From: an uncultured Chlamydiae bacterium
Lineage (GTDB): Bacteria; Chlamydiota; Chlamydiia; Chlamydiales; SM23-39
Reading direction: 5' to 3'
Assembly: GCA_903893545.1 (NCBI GenBank)
Contig: CAITMJ010000021.1
Coordinates: 217,757 to 281,756 of the forward strand
DNA: 64,000 nt
Shown piece by piece: positions 15,863-25,428 of the stretch. Under the pieces are notes generated by a model, which was not told the origin of the DNA, searched no databases, and saw nothing but the letters and a program-made list of their open reading frames with translations. Made by a program: the position numbers and the translations under genes. The first letter of the stretch is position 1. Each line of letters starts with the position of its first letter.

Positions 15863-16957
15863 TTGTCAATTTATAATAGAACGAATCCATTTTCGGCCAA
15901 AATTCTCGAGCGCTCTCCTTTGACAAAACCCGGATCGACCAAAGAGACCTATCACATTGTATTGGCTGTCCATGACCTCCCTTTCCAGGTGGGGGATTCT
16001 ATTGCCGTTTTCCCTGAAAACGACCCCGATTTGGTCGACCAAATTCTCTCTATCACTGGAGATGGCCCCATTTTTGACCGCCGCTCCAACACGACGATGC
16101 CGTTTCGGGACTTTCTCCTTCAAAAAGCAAACCTTGCGAAATGCACTTCTTCGCTGTTGAAGCTGATCCCCTCTGAAAAAACAGCTAAACTCCTCGAAGA
16201 TAAGGCGCTTCTTCTCCCTTTTCTTGAAACGCACCACCTGATCGATATTCTGCGTGTCCTTCCTTCGGCTATCTCACCTCAAGAACTCGCCTCTAGCCTA
16301 CTTCCCCTCATGCCCCGTTTTTACTCCATCGCCTCATCGCCTAAAATGTTTCCCGGCCAAATCCATCTCACCGTCGCCTCCCTTACCTACCAATCAGTCG
16401 CGGGTCCTCGTCGCGGGGTCGGCAGCCATTTTCTTTGCCATCTCGCGGAGGCCTCAACAGTTGTCCCGATCTATGTACAACCATCGAACGGGTTTACACT
16501 CCCTGCCGATCCAGAAGCCCCGATTATCCTGATTGGCCCCGGTACCGGCATCGCCCCTTTTCGCGCCTTTTTACAAGAGCGGATCGCCCTTCAACACAAA
16601 GGGCTCAATTGGCTCTTTTTTGGAGAGCGCAACCTCGCTACAGACTTTTATTATTCCGATTTTTGGCAAGAACTCGAGCGTCAAGGGCGCCTTCGTCTAG
16701 ACACGGCCTTTTCTCGTGACTCTGCTTCCAAAGTGTATGTCCAACATCGCCTCTGGGAGAGACGCGCATCGATTTGGGATTGGCTGCAAAAGGGCGCTTA
16801 TCTCTACGTCTGCGGCGACGCCGAACAGATGGCCAAAGATGTCGATGCCACTTTACAGCGCATTGTCTCCGATCAAGGCGGCCTGATCGAAGAGGACGCG
16901 CGCGAATGGCTCAAACGGCTCCGCAAAGAGCGGCGCTATCTACAAGACGTCTATTAG
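15863..16957 (+). CDS. cysJ: Sulfite reductase flavoprotein-like (CysJ/FNR-type) FAD/NADPH oxidoreductase
   Basis: 364 residues from TTG at 15863, which follows AAGAAGGAA at good distance; an in-frame TTG at 15836 would add nine residues. There is no flavodoxin (FMN) domain. It has the cytochrome P450 reductase-type FAD domain with connecting helical insert ('PRFYSIASSP' binds FAD, 'GVGSHFLCHL') and an NADPH domain ('GPGTGIAPFRAFLQER', 'LYVCGDAEQMAKDV'), ending in aromatic Tyr as in CysJ. It would pass electrons from NADPH to an unknown acceptor; no sulfite reductase haemoprotein is nearby. Chlamydiae carry a similar CysJ-like gene. It converges on recJ. Confidence 0.85.
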   Translation: MSIYNRTNPFSAKILERSPLTKPGSTKETYHIVLAVHDLPFQVGDSIAVFPENDPDLVDQILSITGDGPIFDRRSNTTMPFRDFLLQKANLAKCTSSLLKLIPSEKTAKLLEDKALLLPFLETHHLIDILRVLPSAISPQELASSLLPLMPRFYSIASSPKMFPGQIHLTVASLTYQSVAGPRRGVGSHFLCHLAEASTVVPIYVQPSNGFTLPADPEAPIILIGPGTGIAPFRAFLQERIALQHKGLNWLFFGERNLATDFYYSDFWQELERQGRLRLDTAFSRDSASKVYVQHRLWERRASIWDWLQKGAYLYVCGDAEQMAKDVDATLQRIVSDQGGLIEEDAREWLKRLRKERRYLQDVY

Positions 16958-16996
16958 ACAATTTCCTGTGTCACTGCTTCGATGAACGCTAAATTA

Positions 16997-17010
16997 TTTA
17001 ACCACCGAAG
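16997..17010. repeat. Possible half-site of the TTTAACCACCGA repeat
   Basis: TTTAACCACCGAAG lies in the 72-base gap between converging cysJ and recJ and matches the outer end of the palindromic element at 32478-32555. No inverted partner is found nearby, so this may be a remnant or chance. Confidence 0.3.
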
Positions 17011-17029
17011 AAAAAAATAATGATTTGCA

Positions 17030-18763
17030 TTAGTCGATGATTTGGAAATCTTTGATTTGGAGCTGAATCGAGGCTTTGTTGAGGAACATGTTGATATGAG
17101 GGGTGAAGGCGATGCGCAGGGCGATGTTTTTTCGGCGCAGTTCTTCGCGGCGAGAAGCGAGGCCAAAACCGATCCCTTCAAGCATCCGATCTCCTTGTTC
17201 TAAGAACAATTTGATGTGAAATTTACCGATGAGTTTAGGCGGCCATATTTGGATGGCATCGCAATAAAGCAGCGGTGGAGGATTTTCATTGCCAAATGGT
17301 TCGAGAAGGTGGAGCGATTCCATAAAGTCAAAAGTCAGCTCTTTAAAGTCCATTTTGGCATCGAGATAGAGCTTACTGACGACATCTTGTTCTTTGAGAG
17401 TGAGCTCTGCGTCTTGGATAAACCGAGCGCGAAATTCAGGGATATTTTCTTCTTTGATCGTAAGGCCTGCGGCATAATCGTGCCCTCCAAAGTTGATGAG
17501 GAGGTGCGAATATTTTTTGAGGATAGGAAGAAGGGGAAATTCAGGGATTGTCCGAATAGAACCTTTGCCGATTCCCTGCTCAATAGAGATGATGATTGTG
17601 GGGCGGTTGTATTGTTTGGCAATCCGGGCAGAGAGAATCGCAATGATGCCGGGATGCCATTTCGGAGAAGAGAGGATGATCGCTTTTTCTTTGAGGATTT
17701 CGGGGTGTAAATAGATCGTATTTTCAATGTCCTCGGCCATTTCTTTTTCGATTTTTTGCCGCTCGAGGTTGAAAAGATCGAGTTCTCGAGCGAGCTTTTC
17801 AGCGCTAGCTTCATCTTTGATGAGAAGGAGCTCGACGCCTTTAATCGGTTCGGCAATACGCCCCAGACTGTTTAGACGGGGAGCGATTTTAGAGGCGATG
17901 TCTGTCGGGGTCACTTCGTTGGGCTTGAGGTCACTGACCTGGAAGAGCTGCGCCAAGCCTACGCGCCGAAGCTTGCGAAGTTGCTTGAGGCCATAGCGGA
18001 CAAGGATTCTATTTTCCCCTCGGAGCGAGCCCATATCGGCAATCGTTCCAAGAGCGACAAGGTCGAGGTAGCTTTTAAGATCGAGTTTCGAAGGAGAGAT
18101 CTTCTCTTGTTCAAGAAGTGCGCTAAAGACGGCGTGAATCAGTTTAAAAGCGACGCCAACTCCTGTCAGTTCTCGGTTGGGATAGGTGCTATTGATCAGT
18201 TTTGGATTTAAGGTGGCAACGCAAAGGGGGATTCTGTCGGTCGGCTCATGATGGTCGGTGACGATGACATCAATGCCGTGCTGAACAACCTCTTCGAGTT
18301 CGCGAGCTGCTGTAATGCCGCAATCAACGGTGATCATCAATTTGCAATGCGTATCGAGAGCGATTTGAAGGGCATTGCCGATCAGGCTTTTTTTTAGCGT
18401 GGCGCGGTTGGGGATATCGACATAGGTTTTAATCCCGATGGTGCGAAGAAAGTCAGTGAGAAGAGCCGCAGAGGTCATGCCGTCGACGTCGTTATCTCCA
18501 TAGACCAAGATGGGCTGATGCTCGGAAAGAGCGAGGAGAATGCGGTCGACCGCTTTATCCATGTCGGGGAAGAGATCTGGATCGAGGAGATTGGGGAGTT
18601 TGGCGTAGAGAAATTCGTGGATTTCTTGGATCGTTTTAAAGTTTCTTGAGATGAGAATTTGAGCCGTTACAGGATGGATGTTGAATTCTTTGATAATGGC
18701 TTGAAATAGAGAGGGATTTTTCTCTGGGAAGACCCAGAGAGGTTCATGCGTTTTAGCCGACAT
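17030..18763 (-). CDS. recJ: Single-stranded-DNA-specific exonuclease RecJ
   Basis: 577 residues. DHH phosphoesterase with motif I 'VYGDNDVDGMTSAALL', motif III 'VTDHHEP' and DHHA1 'GGHDYAAGL', followed by an OB-fold C-terminal domain. It degrades single-stranded DNA 5' to 3' in recombination and repair. recJ and secDF are adjacent and in the same direction here and in Chlamydia. The start ATG at 18763 lies 89 bases from the secDF stop. Confidence 0.97.
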   Translation of the reverse strand: MSAKTHEPLWVFPEKNPSLFQAIIKEFNIHPVTAQILISRNFKTIQEIHEFLYAKLPNLLDPDLFPDMDKAVDRILLALSEHQPILVYGDNDVDGMTSAALLTDFLRTIGIKTYVDIPNRATLKKSLIGNALQIALDTHCKLMITVDCGITAARELEEVVQHGIDVIVTDHHEPTDRIPLCVATLNPKLINSTYPNRELTGVGVAFKLIHAVFSALLEQEKISPSKLDLKSYLDLVALGTIADMGSLRGENRILVRYGLKQLRKLRRVGLAQLFQVSDLKPNEVTPTDIASKIAPRLNSLGRIAEPIKGVELLLIKDEASAEKLARELDLFNLERQKIEKEMAEDIENTIYLHPEILKEKAIILSSPKWHPGIIAILSARIAKQYNRPTIIISIEQGIGKGSIRTIPEFPLLPILKKYSHLLINFGGHDYAAGLTIKEENIPEFRARFIQDAELTLKEQDVVSKLYLDAKMDFKELTFDFMESLHLLEPFGNENPPPLLYCDAIQIWPPKLIGKFHIKLFLEQGDRMLEGIGFGLASRREELRRKNIALRIAFTPHINMFLNKASIQLQIKDFQIID

Positions 18764-18813
18764 TCAAGCTCAAGTTCAATAAATTTTATCGGAGTATAGC
18801 GAGCCGCTCTCGA

Positions 18814-18835
18814 GTTTACGACTTATTTCGTAAAC
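18814..18835. terminator. Hairpin between secDF and recJ
   Basis: GTTTACGA-cttatt-TCGTAAAC is a perfect eight-base stem with a six-base loop in the secDF-recJ gap. No T-run follows on the minus strand, so it may attenuate rather than terminate. Confidence 0.3.
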
Positions 18836-18852
18836 GTAAGGGAAGTATATTT

Positions 18853-21800
18853 TTACACTTCGGCAAGCTCTTCTTTCTCTTTTTCTCGTGTGTGGAAAAA
18901 CAGCATGAGCGGGCTTGCGATAAACCAAGAGGAAAGAGTGCCGAAGATAATGCCGATCACCATGACAAGGGAGAAGCTAAACATAGATGCTCCGCCAAAG
19001 AGTAAAAGAGCTAAGACAACGAGAAGTGTGGTCCCGGATGTAATGGCTGTACGGCTGAGCGTCGTGTTGATGGCTTGATTGATGATGTTTTTAAGCGGCA
19101 TGCGCGGATAGAGGTTCACGTCTTCTCGGATTCGATCGAAGATGATGATGGTGTCGTTGAGCGAATAGCCGATGATGGTCATAAGCGCTGCGATGGTATT
19201 GAGATCGATCTCTACGGGAACTTTTAGGACGTGGAGAAGGCCAATGAGGCCGAGAGTGATGAGGACGTCATGAAGAAGGCAGAGGAGCGCTGCAATGGCG
19301 TATTTATATTCAAAGCGGAACGCGATGTAGACGAAGATGCCGAGGAAGGCGAGCAGGAGGCCAAAAATGGCGTTGTCTCGCATGCTTTTCGACATTTGAC
19401 CGCTCATGGACGTCCAGTTTGTTTCGAGTGTTTTTTCGGCCATGATCTGTATGCCGCTCTTTTGGAGGGCGTTTGTTACCCATTCGATGCGGGGATTTTT
19501 CTGCTCGACCTGGAGAGGAAGGCCATGGAACGGTTTGCCGGATTGCTCCATCGAGACCCCAAGAAGGAGCTCAAACTGATTTGATTGGAGCGTTCGCACG
19601 TGGAGATCCGAAGGAGATGCGCCTGCTTTTTGAAGGGCATTTTCAATGTCTTGCGGTGTTGTGCTATTCGCTACTTCAATGGGCATTGCATAGCCGCCGG
19701 TAAAATCCATGCCGAAAATTGTGGATCGTTTGGCAAAGAGGAGAGCTCCTCCTGCCACGATGATGAGGGCAGCGACGGAGAAGGCGAACTTTGCTTGTTT
19801 TAAAAAGTTGTAATTGGAAGGTCTGATCCAGCTGGCCATTTTAAGGGTGGTATTGCGCGGGTTTTTGAGCCAGCCATTGAAATAAAATCGAGTCATAAAA
19901 AGAGCTGTGAACATGGAAGAGGCGATCCCAATGATCATGCTGACGGCAAAGGCTTTAATGGGGCCTGCATCGAAATTGAGGAGGATGAGGGCCGCAATAA
20001 TGGTCGTTACGTTCGAATCGAGAATGGCGCTAAAGGCTTTTTCATAACCGGCGTGAATCGCCGAGGCGATTTTCCCGGAATGGATAAATTCTTCTTTCAT
20101 CCGCTCGAATACAAGGACGTTTGCATCGACGGCCATCCCGACTGTCAGGATAATACCGGCAATTCCGGCAAGGGAGAGGCTCGCGCCGAGGTTTTGTAGG
20201 ACGGCCCAGAGGATGAGAAGATTGAATAAGACGGCCGCCGAGGCGACGATCCCTGCAAAGCGATAATAGGCGATCATGGCAATGATCACGAGAAGGAGCG
20301 CTGCAATGCTAGCGCCGATCCCTTTCATTCGATCTGCTTTGCCAAGCTCAGGGCTGACGTTTTTCTCAGAGAGGATGTGGGGGGTAAAGGTCAATGATCC
20401 AGCTTTTAGGTCAGATGCGAGCTGGCTGACTTCTCTTTGCGAAAAGCTTCCACTAATGGAAGCGCTATCTTTTAACGCTGATTCAAGAGTGGGGGCGTTG
20501 ATGATGGTGTCGTTTAAAATCACGGCCATGCGCCATCCTTTGCCTCTAGAAGCGTCTTCTCGGGAGGTGCCTAAGATTGCCTCTTTGCTAAAAAGAGAGG
20601 TCCAAGCGAAGAGTTGTTGCTGCGGAGAGCCTCGTCGAATGTCAAAGGAGAGGAAGTTTCCCTTTGAGGGGTCATAGCTGGCATGGATGTTGTCTAATTG
20701 AGCTCCTTCAAGAGCGTGATTTTTGAAGACAATGAGAAGTGGGTGGGACTGTCCATGCCCCTCGCGGAAGAGGGCGACTTTTGAAAGGGAGGTATCGATG
20801 CCTTGCACAGTGTGAACGCCTTTTGGATTGGCCAGGCGAAGCCCATTGTCAAGAAGCGTTTTGGCCGCTTCGCTGGGCGTTTGTCCATGAAGGTGATTGT
20901 AGGCGATGGTTTGGATCGATTCTGGATCTTTTCTATTCGAGACGATCGCCTCATTCCACACTTCGGTCAAAAATCGTTCGGTTGCGGGATTATGAGAGCT
21001 AAATTGCTCGTTGACGACGTGGAAATACATCGAGGAGGCTTTGACGAGGTCGTTGGCTGAAAGGGCTCCACCGCCGGGGAAATCGAGGACGATATGATTG
21101 CCCATTTGCCGGATGGATACGTCTGAGACGCCCATTTTGTTGACGCGGTTAAATAGTTCGTTGATTCCCTGCTTGATATCGCTCTCATCTTTGACAACGG
21201 AGTTGTTTTGGTCGCGAAGTTCGATTTGCACGGTTTTCCCGCCGGACAGATCGAGGCCCCAGCGAATGATTTTTCGCTCGTCGCCGCGCAGCAGTTTCGC
21301 AAAGGTGAGTTTTAGATTGTCCCAGAAGAGGTTTCGAGTGGGTTTGGGGAAGTCAAAACGAACAGAGGGGTTGAGACTGACGCCAGACGCGCGGTATTCA
21401 TCATTCCACTTCACGAGATCTTCGTGGATTGAGGTTTCAATTTTATTGCGGGTCAAGATGCGTTGTTCGATGTTGGAGAGTTCTAAAATCGCTGCTTTTT
21501 TTGTTCCAAATACCTGAAAATTTTCACGGGTAGCGGATAGGAGAGCGCCGTAGTAATGGCTTTTTTCAAAGACAAAGCTTTGTTCGAGTTCTTTCCAGGA
21601 CGAGCCAGGGTAGCCGGTAAATCCGCATTGGCCGAGGAGAGTTGCCAGGGATTGAAAGTCTTTTAAGAAGGTTTGCGCAAGGTCGGATTTTGGGGCGTTT
21701 TCATAGGTTCTAAGGAAATGGTTTAGCCCTTTGACGACGACGTAAATGGATTGGTTTTCAAGGTCGGGGCTTAAAAGTTTATCAACGATTGGAGCCGAAA

Positions 21801-22920
21801 CTACGATGCAAAATGTTTTTTGATGGGGTTCTAACTTTGCATAGTCGCTTTCGGAGAGAATAGCGAGGTCTTTGAGATCGGGATGATTTGGGTGCCACTT
21901 TGTTTTAAGAGTCGAGAGAATTTTCGTTGTGTATTGCTTGGCGAGTTGGTCGAGTTTTACAAGGAGGACTCCAGATACTTCTTCCATTGTTTGGAGGGGG
22001 ATCTCATAGCCAAAGGAAGCCTCAGCGATTTTTTCATTGGTAAGAAGGGCTATTTTAGCGGCTTCGTTGATCAAGAGCTGCTCGATCAGAGGATCTGCCG
22101 CAATATCGGGGTGAAGGGTGAGGGTGATTTTATGGCTATCGAGCTCGAGGGAAGAGAAAAAAGGATGCGAGGAGTTTGCAGTAAAAAGCGCTGCATGTTT
22201 TTTCAAAAAGAGCTCGGCAGCGGCGAGTTTGAGCGTCTGCCCTTCTTCTTTTTCGCCTTTGAGTTGATCGCGTCTTTGTTCAAAAGATTTTTTAACAGCA
22301 GTTACGTTCACAGAAGAGGAGAGATGAGCGGCGAGTCTTTTGGCCAGTTCTGGATGAGTTTCGTGGAGTTTTGCAATGTCGAGAATGGAGGAGAGAGGAT
22401 CGAAGTCGATGGGAAGGGCAAATGCAGCCTTTGTCACAGCCTCTAGCCGATCTTGGAGCATCGCCTGGTATTGCATAGATGTTTTGGAGAGATATTGGAA
22501 CTCTAGCGAACTATCGATTCTTCGTTGAACAAGAGCTCGTTTTGGGTTTTCAGAGGTCCCAAGAAAGAGTTGCGCAGGGGCAAATGAGATGAGGGATCCG
22601 GCGCGAGGAAAGAATTTTTTGAATTTTTCTGCGTCTTCGGATTTGGAAAAGTCAAGGGAGATCGATCCTAAGGTGTCTGCGCTCATTTTTTGGGGAGAAA
22701 CACTCAAAAGGTCGCAGTAGGAGGATAGCCATTCGAGAGATTCTTTTTCTAAATTGTCGACTCGCTCGGCGATGATCTTGGCTTCTTTTTCAGCAGCGGC
22801 TTGAGAAACAGGGCTTTTTAAAGGCTGCGCATAGAAAAAGAGGGTCGGAAGGATGTTATAGATTGTGAGGAATGCAACGGCGAGAATTAATGCGAGCTGC
22901 ATTTTTCGCTTTTTTTCCAT
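18853..22920 (-). CDS. secDF: SecD-SecF fusion, protein translocase accessory subunit
   Basis: 1355 residues from ATG at 22918-22920, preceded by GGAG at nine bases; an in-frame ATG five codons upstream lacks such a site. N-terminal TM followed by a very long periplasmic region (to about 880), SecD signature 'GLDLSGGKTVQIEL', then SecD membrane core ('GMAVDANVLVFERM'), and a complete SecF half ('GMDFTGGYAMPIEV', 'GYSLNDTIIIFDRIRED'), twelve TM segments in all. SecDF uses the proton gradient to pull exported proteins through SecYEG. Chlamydiae have this large fused form with a long insert before the SecD core. The many signal-peptide proteins in this window would use it. Confidence 0.96.
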   Translation of the reverse strand: MEKKRKMQLALILAVAFLTIYNILPTLFFYAQPLKSPVSQAAAEKEAKIIAERVDNLEKESLEWLSSYCDLLSVSPQKMSADTLGSISLDFSKSEDAEKFKKFFPRAGSLISFAPAQLFLGTSENPKRALVQRRIDSSLEFQYLSKTSMQYQAMLQDRLEAVTKAAFALPIDFDPLSSILDIAKLHETHPELAKRLAAHLSSSVNVTAVKKSFEQRRDQLKGEKEEGQTLKLAAAELFLKKHAALFTANSSHPFFSSLELDSHKITLTLHPDIAADPLIEQLLINEAAKIALLTNEKIAEASFGYEIPLQTMEEVSGVLLVKLDQLAKQYTTKILSTLKTKWHPNHPDLKDLAILSESDYAKLEPHQKTFCIVVSAPIVDKLLSPDLENQSIYVVVKGLNHFLRTYENAPKSDLAQTFLKDFQSLATLLGQCGFTGYPGSSWKELEQSFVFEKSHYYGALLSATRENFQVFGTKKAAILELSNIEQRILTRNKIETSIHEDLVKWNDEYRASGVSLNPSVRFDFPKPTRNLFWDNLKLTFAKLLRGDERKIIRWGLDLSGGKTVQIELRDQNNSVVKDESDIKQGINELFNRVNKMGVSDVSIRQMGNHIVLDFPGGGALSANDLVKASSMYFHVVNEQFSSHNPATERFLTEVWNEAIVSNRKDPESIQTIAYNHLHGQTPSEAAKTLLDNGLRLANPKGVHTVQGIDTSLSKVALFREGHGQSHPLLIVFKNHALEGAQLDNIHASYDPSKGNFLSFDIRRGSPQQQLFAWTSLFSKEAILGTSREDASRGKGWRMAVILNDTIINAPTLESALKDSASISGSFSQREVSQLASDLKAGSLTFTPHILSEKNVSPELGKADRMKGIGASIAALLLVIIAMIAYYRFAGIVASAAVLFNLLILWAVLQNLGASLSLAGIAGIILTVGMAVDANVLVFERMKEEFIHSGKIASAIHAGYEKAFSAILDSNVTTIIAALILLNFDAGPIKAFAVSMIIGIASSMFTALFMTRFYFNGWLKNPRNTTLKMASWIRPSNYNFLKQAKFAFSVAALIIVAGGALLFAKRSTIFGMDFTGGYAMPIEVANSTTPQDIENALQKAGASPSDLHVRTLQSNQFELLLGVSMEQSGKPFHGLPLQVEQKNPRIEWVTNALQKSGIQIMAEKTLETNWTSMSGQMSKSMRDNAIFGLLLAFLGIFVYIAFRFEYKYAIAALLCLLHDVLITLGLIGLLHVLKVPVEIDLNTIAALMTIIGYSLNDTIIIFDRIREDVNLYPRMPLKNIINQAINTTLSRTAITSGTTLLVVLALLLFGGASMFSFSLVMVIGIIFGTLSSWFIASPLMLFFHTREKEKEELAEV

Positions 22921-23220
22921 TTGAAATAGCTCCATCTAAAACGTAATAGGTTAAGAAAAGCAAAGGATCTTGTCCATTGAAAAGATGAGCTGCGAGCTTC
23001 TCAAGTTGAAAAAAAAGGAATGCTAGAGAGAGAAATCTCTGTGCACGACAAAAAATGATTTGAATAAAGCGTCACGTCAAATCAGAGCTACGATAAGAAG
23101 AATCTTGTCCGCTTTGCATCCAAATTTTATCTTCTTTCTTGCAGAAAAAAGAGTGGTTGAGGCAAGCGTGGATTAGAAGCTGTTATTAACAGCTCAATCA
23201 CATCTTCCAAGGAGGAAGTT
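22921..23220. other. Intergenic region upstream of the Hc2-like gene
   Basis: Divergent region of about 300 bases between secDF and the histone-like gene. No further gene seen. TACGATAA at 23089-23096 resembles the -10 of chlamydial sigma-28 promoters, but the TAAAG at 23065 is 16 bases away instead of about 11. A strong ribosome binding site (AAGGAGG, about 23208-23214) precedes the ATG at 23221. Confidence 0.4.
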
Positions 23221-23463
23221 ATGGCAGTACGTAAAAGAAAAAAAGCAGCGGCTAAAAAAAGAGTTACAAAAAGAAAACCGGCAGCGAAAAGAAAACCAGC
23301 AGCGAAAAGAAAAACTGCAAAACGCAGAGCTTCTAAAAAAAGAACCGTGAAAAGAAAAACAGCTGCAAAAAAAACAACACGCCACAAAAAAAGAAAATCA
23401 TCGTCGAAGAAAAAATGTGGAACTTGTGGAGAGAGCCACATGGAAGAACAGCAGCAAGAGTAA
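23221..23463 (+). CDS. Histone H1-like protein (Hc2 type) with a Cys-containing tail
   Basis: 80 residues, more than half Lys or Arg, built of short KRKPAAK/AAKKR-type repeats like the chlamydial nucleoprotein Hc2 (HctB) and the C-terminus of eukaryotic H1. Hc1/Hc2 compact the chromosome in elementary bodies. It is much shorter than Hc2 of Chlamydia trachomatis. The C-terminus is unusual: 'KKKCGTCGESHMEE' followed by QQQE, a CxxC-x3-H cluster that could bind metal or form disulfides. A strong Shine-Dalgarno and a strong terminator (23477) bracket a single-gene unit, consistent with high late expression. Confidence 0.8.
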   Translation: MAVRKRKKAAAKKRVTKRKPAAKRKPAAKRKTAKRRASKKRTVKRKTAAKKTTRHKKRKSSSKKKCGTCGESHMEEQQQE

Positions 23464-23476
23464 GTATTGATTTGTC

Positions 23477-23510
23477 AGCCCTGTCTTCTTAGGACAGGGC
23501 TAGTTTCTTT
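23477..23510. terminator. Strong bidirectional rho-independent terminator, shared by Hc2-like and fic genes
   Basis: AGCCCTGTC (23477-23485) pairs perfectly with GACAGGGCT (23493-23501), a nine-base GC-rich stem with a seven-base loop, followed by AGTTTCTTT. It lies 14 bases after the histone-like stop. The stop codon of the converging fic gene (23489-23491) is in the loop, so the last codons of fic form one side of the stem. Confidence 0.8.
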
Positions 23511-24211
23511 GTCGACTCAGTCACAGCCTTTAGAAAATAAAGAATCCATTCTTCCCACTCGTTTTTTTCGGTGATCTCAAAGAGTCGTTTCATGTAGAGC
23601 GTTCTTGTTTTTTCGATGTAAGGACTTAAGAGAAGAATTGGGTGGTGGAGGAGTTTTTTTTTCACTGCGAAGATGGGGATGAGAATGCGTGCCACGCGCC
23701 CATTGCCGTCCATAAAGGGATGGATGGCGAGCAATTGCGCAAATGCAATGGCGATTTGCACGAGCGGATCGAGGTCGTTTTTGCAGAGATAGTGTTCAAG
23801 AGCGCGGATGTGTTTTGGTACAGCAGATGGGGGTGGAGGAAAGAAGTAGGCTTTTTCAATGGGGGAGCCTTCGGGACCGATCCAATTTTGATGCGTCCGA
23901 ATTTTCCCGACTTCTTGCCCATTTTTTTTGACGATCGCATGGATTTTGCACCAGCTTGTTTTCGTAAAGGGATTTTTCATCCGGATTGCAAGCTCAAGCG
24001 CTTCTTGAAGGGGACGAATTTTTTGTTCGCTTTTTGAATGGACAGAAGCTGCGCTCTCTTTGAGATACGCTTTTTTAAAATGAGAGGCTGGCAAATGTTT
24101 GGTTTTTTCATCGAGGCGTGCAAGGGCTTCTCTTGCCGCGCCGATGGCCGGGATGAGTTTTTTCCAATCGAGTTTTTTTAAAGGAAGGGAATTAATTTTG
24201 GTTACGGCCAC
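23489..24211 (-). CDS. Fic family protein (AMPylase/nucleotidyltransferase)
   Basis: 240 residues starting at GTG (24211), overlapping the CCA/poly(A) polymerase gene by ten bases. The core motif 'HPFMDGNGRVAR' (about 164-175) has every catalytic residue of HPFx[D/E]GNGRxxR, so it should transfer AMP or another nucleotide moiety to a protein hydroxyl. The flap 'GPEGSPIEKAYFFPPPPSAVP' and N-terminal helix are present. Where the inhibitory helix normally has SxxIEG, this protein reads 'AASVHSKSEQ', so auto-inhibition by Glu may be weak or use another residue. Fic proteins act as host-directed effectors or as toxins; no antitoxin gene is visible beside it. Confidence 0.9.
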   Translation of the reverse strand: MAVTKINSLPLKKLDWKKLIPAIGAAREALARLDEKTKHLPASHFKKAYLKESAASVHSKSEQKIRPLQEALELAIRMKNPFTKTSWCKIHAIVKKNGQEVGKIRTHQNWIGPEGSPIEKAYFFPPPPSAVPKHIRALEHYLCKNDLDPLVQIAIAFAQLLAIHPFMDGNGRVARILIPIFAVKKKLLHHPILLLSPYIEKTRTLYMKRLFEITEKNEWEEWILYFLKAVTESTKKLALS

Positions 24212-25428
24212 TCTGGATGTCCTTGAAGGCGGCTCAGCACGGTTTTTTTATCGTGGAGCTGCTCATTGATCGAGATTTTTTCTGCTTCTTTGAGGAGAAG
24301 GCCCATGGTTTTTCCGGGCAGGATGCCGAGGGCGGATAGATCTTGGGATTGGACAAGGGGTTCTCGTTTGCAGATCCGCTCGATGGAGGTGGCCAATTGG
24401 GCTTTTTTCTCATCGTGATAGGCGAAAAATTGCTCGCGTTTATCTTCATCGAGGTGCGCGGCGATGATTCGAAGGGAGATGGCGGCAAAGCGATTCGCAT
24501 AAAAATAGGCCCATTCGATGAGTTCAGTGGGAGATTTTTTTCGGATGAGTTCTTTTGCTTGGAAAAGAAAGGCGGTAAATTGTTGGTCGAGGTTGGGGAG
24601 TTTTAGCAATTTACAAAGTGCGATTTGCTCTTCGAGGGGGGAATGGGGAAATAGTTCCAAAATAGATGCGATAAGAGGGGCTTCTACGGGGAAGTGTTTG
24701 ATGGGTTCGATCCGCTTTTCAATCTCTATCAGGGAGGTTGCTTTTAAGGAGGGGAAGATCTCTTCGAGCAAATGATAGTCGTGCAGCATGCACAGCATCG
24801 GGCGCAATTTGCCAAAGGCGCGCCCTTTTTCAAGCTCTTGCGCGATCCTTTCAATGGCTACGGCGGGGAATAATTCTTTTGCGTGCGCGCGAATCGCCGC
24901 TTCGGTTGCGGGATCGATGGGAAAATGAAAGCGGCAGGAGAGGCGAATGCCCCGGATCATCCGAAGCCGGTCTTCTCGGATCCGCTCATGAGGGTTGCCA
25001 ATGGCGCGGATGATTTTCGCCGCAAGGTCTTCTCTTCCTCCGACAAAATCGAGGACTTTTTCTGCGATCGGGTCGTAAAACATCCCGTTGATCGTAAAAT
25101 CGCGCCTTTTGGCGTCTTCGATGGCGGTGGTAAATTCGATGCGGGAAGGTCTTCTTCCGTCTTTATAATCTTTATCGCTGCGAAAGGTGGCGATTTCATA
25201 TTCATGCCCGTCGATGATGACTAGAACGATGCCAAAGGCGATCCCGAGAGGAACTGTCTTTGGAAAGAGGGATTGAATCGCCTCTGGGGGGGCATTTGTG
25301 GCGATGTCGATGTCATCAGAGGGGTGGCCGAGAAGAAAATCGCGCACCCAGCCGCCAGCGTAATAGGCGATAAATCCTGCATTTGCAAGGGTTTCAATGA
25401 TAAATCGAGCTTGTGTGTATCCGTTCAT
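24202..25428 (-). CDS. Class II CCA-adding enzyme / poly(A) polymerase family nucleotidyltransferase
   Basis: 408 residues from ATG at 25426-25428, where the conserved N-terminus begins ('[18 protein letters not shown]'); a longer open frame upstream lies within the neighbouring gene and is not conserved. Motif A 'GGWVRD...DDIDIAT' has the DxD metal ligands, followed by '[13 protein letters not shown]' and '[15 protein letters not shown]'. It adds CCA to tRNA 3' ends or poly(A) to RNA; the tRNA genes in this window do not encode CCA, so a CCA enzyme is needed. It overlaps the upstream UDP-xylose synthase gene by 35 bases and fic by ten, making a coupled run. Confidence 0.9.
   Translation of the reverse strand: MNGYTQARFIIETLANAGFIAYYAGGWVRDFLLGHPSDDIDIATNAPPEAIQSLFPKTVPLGIAFGIVLVIIDGHEYEIATFRSDKDYKDGRRPSRIEFTTAIEDAKRRDFTINGMFYDPIAEKVLDFVGGREDLAAKIIRAIGNPHERIREDRLRMIRGIRLSCRFHFPIDPATEAAIRAHAKELFPAVAIERIAQELEKGRAFGKLRPMLCMLHDYHLLEEIFPSLKATSLIEIEKRIEPIKHFPVEAPLIASILELFPHSPLEEQIALCKLLKLPNLDQQFTAFLFQAKELIRKKSPTELIEWAYFYANRFAAISLRIIAAHLDEDKREQFFAYHDEKKAQLATSIERICKREPLVQSQDLSALGILPGKTMGLLLKEAEKISINEQLHDKKTVLSRLQGHPEWP

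Noticed and set aside
23065..23096. Sigma-28-like promoter for the Hc2-like gene (TAAAG ... TACGATAA)
   Set aside because: The -10 resembles the consensus and hctB is sigma-28-dependent in Chlamydia, but the spacing is 16 instead of about 11 bases and the -35 matches poorly.
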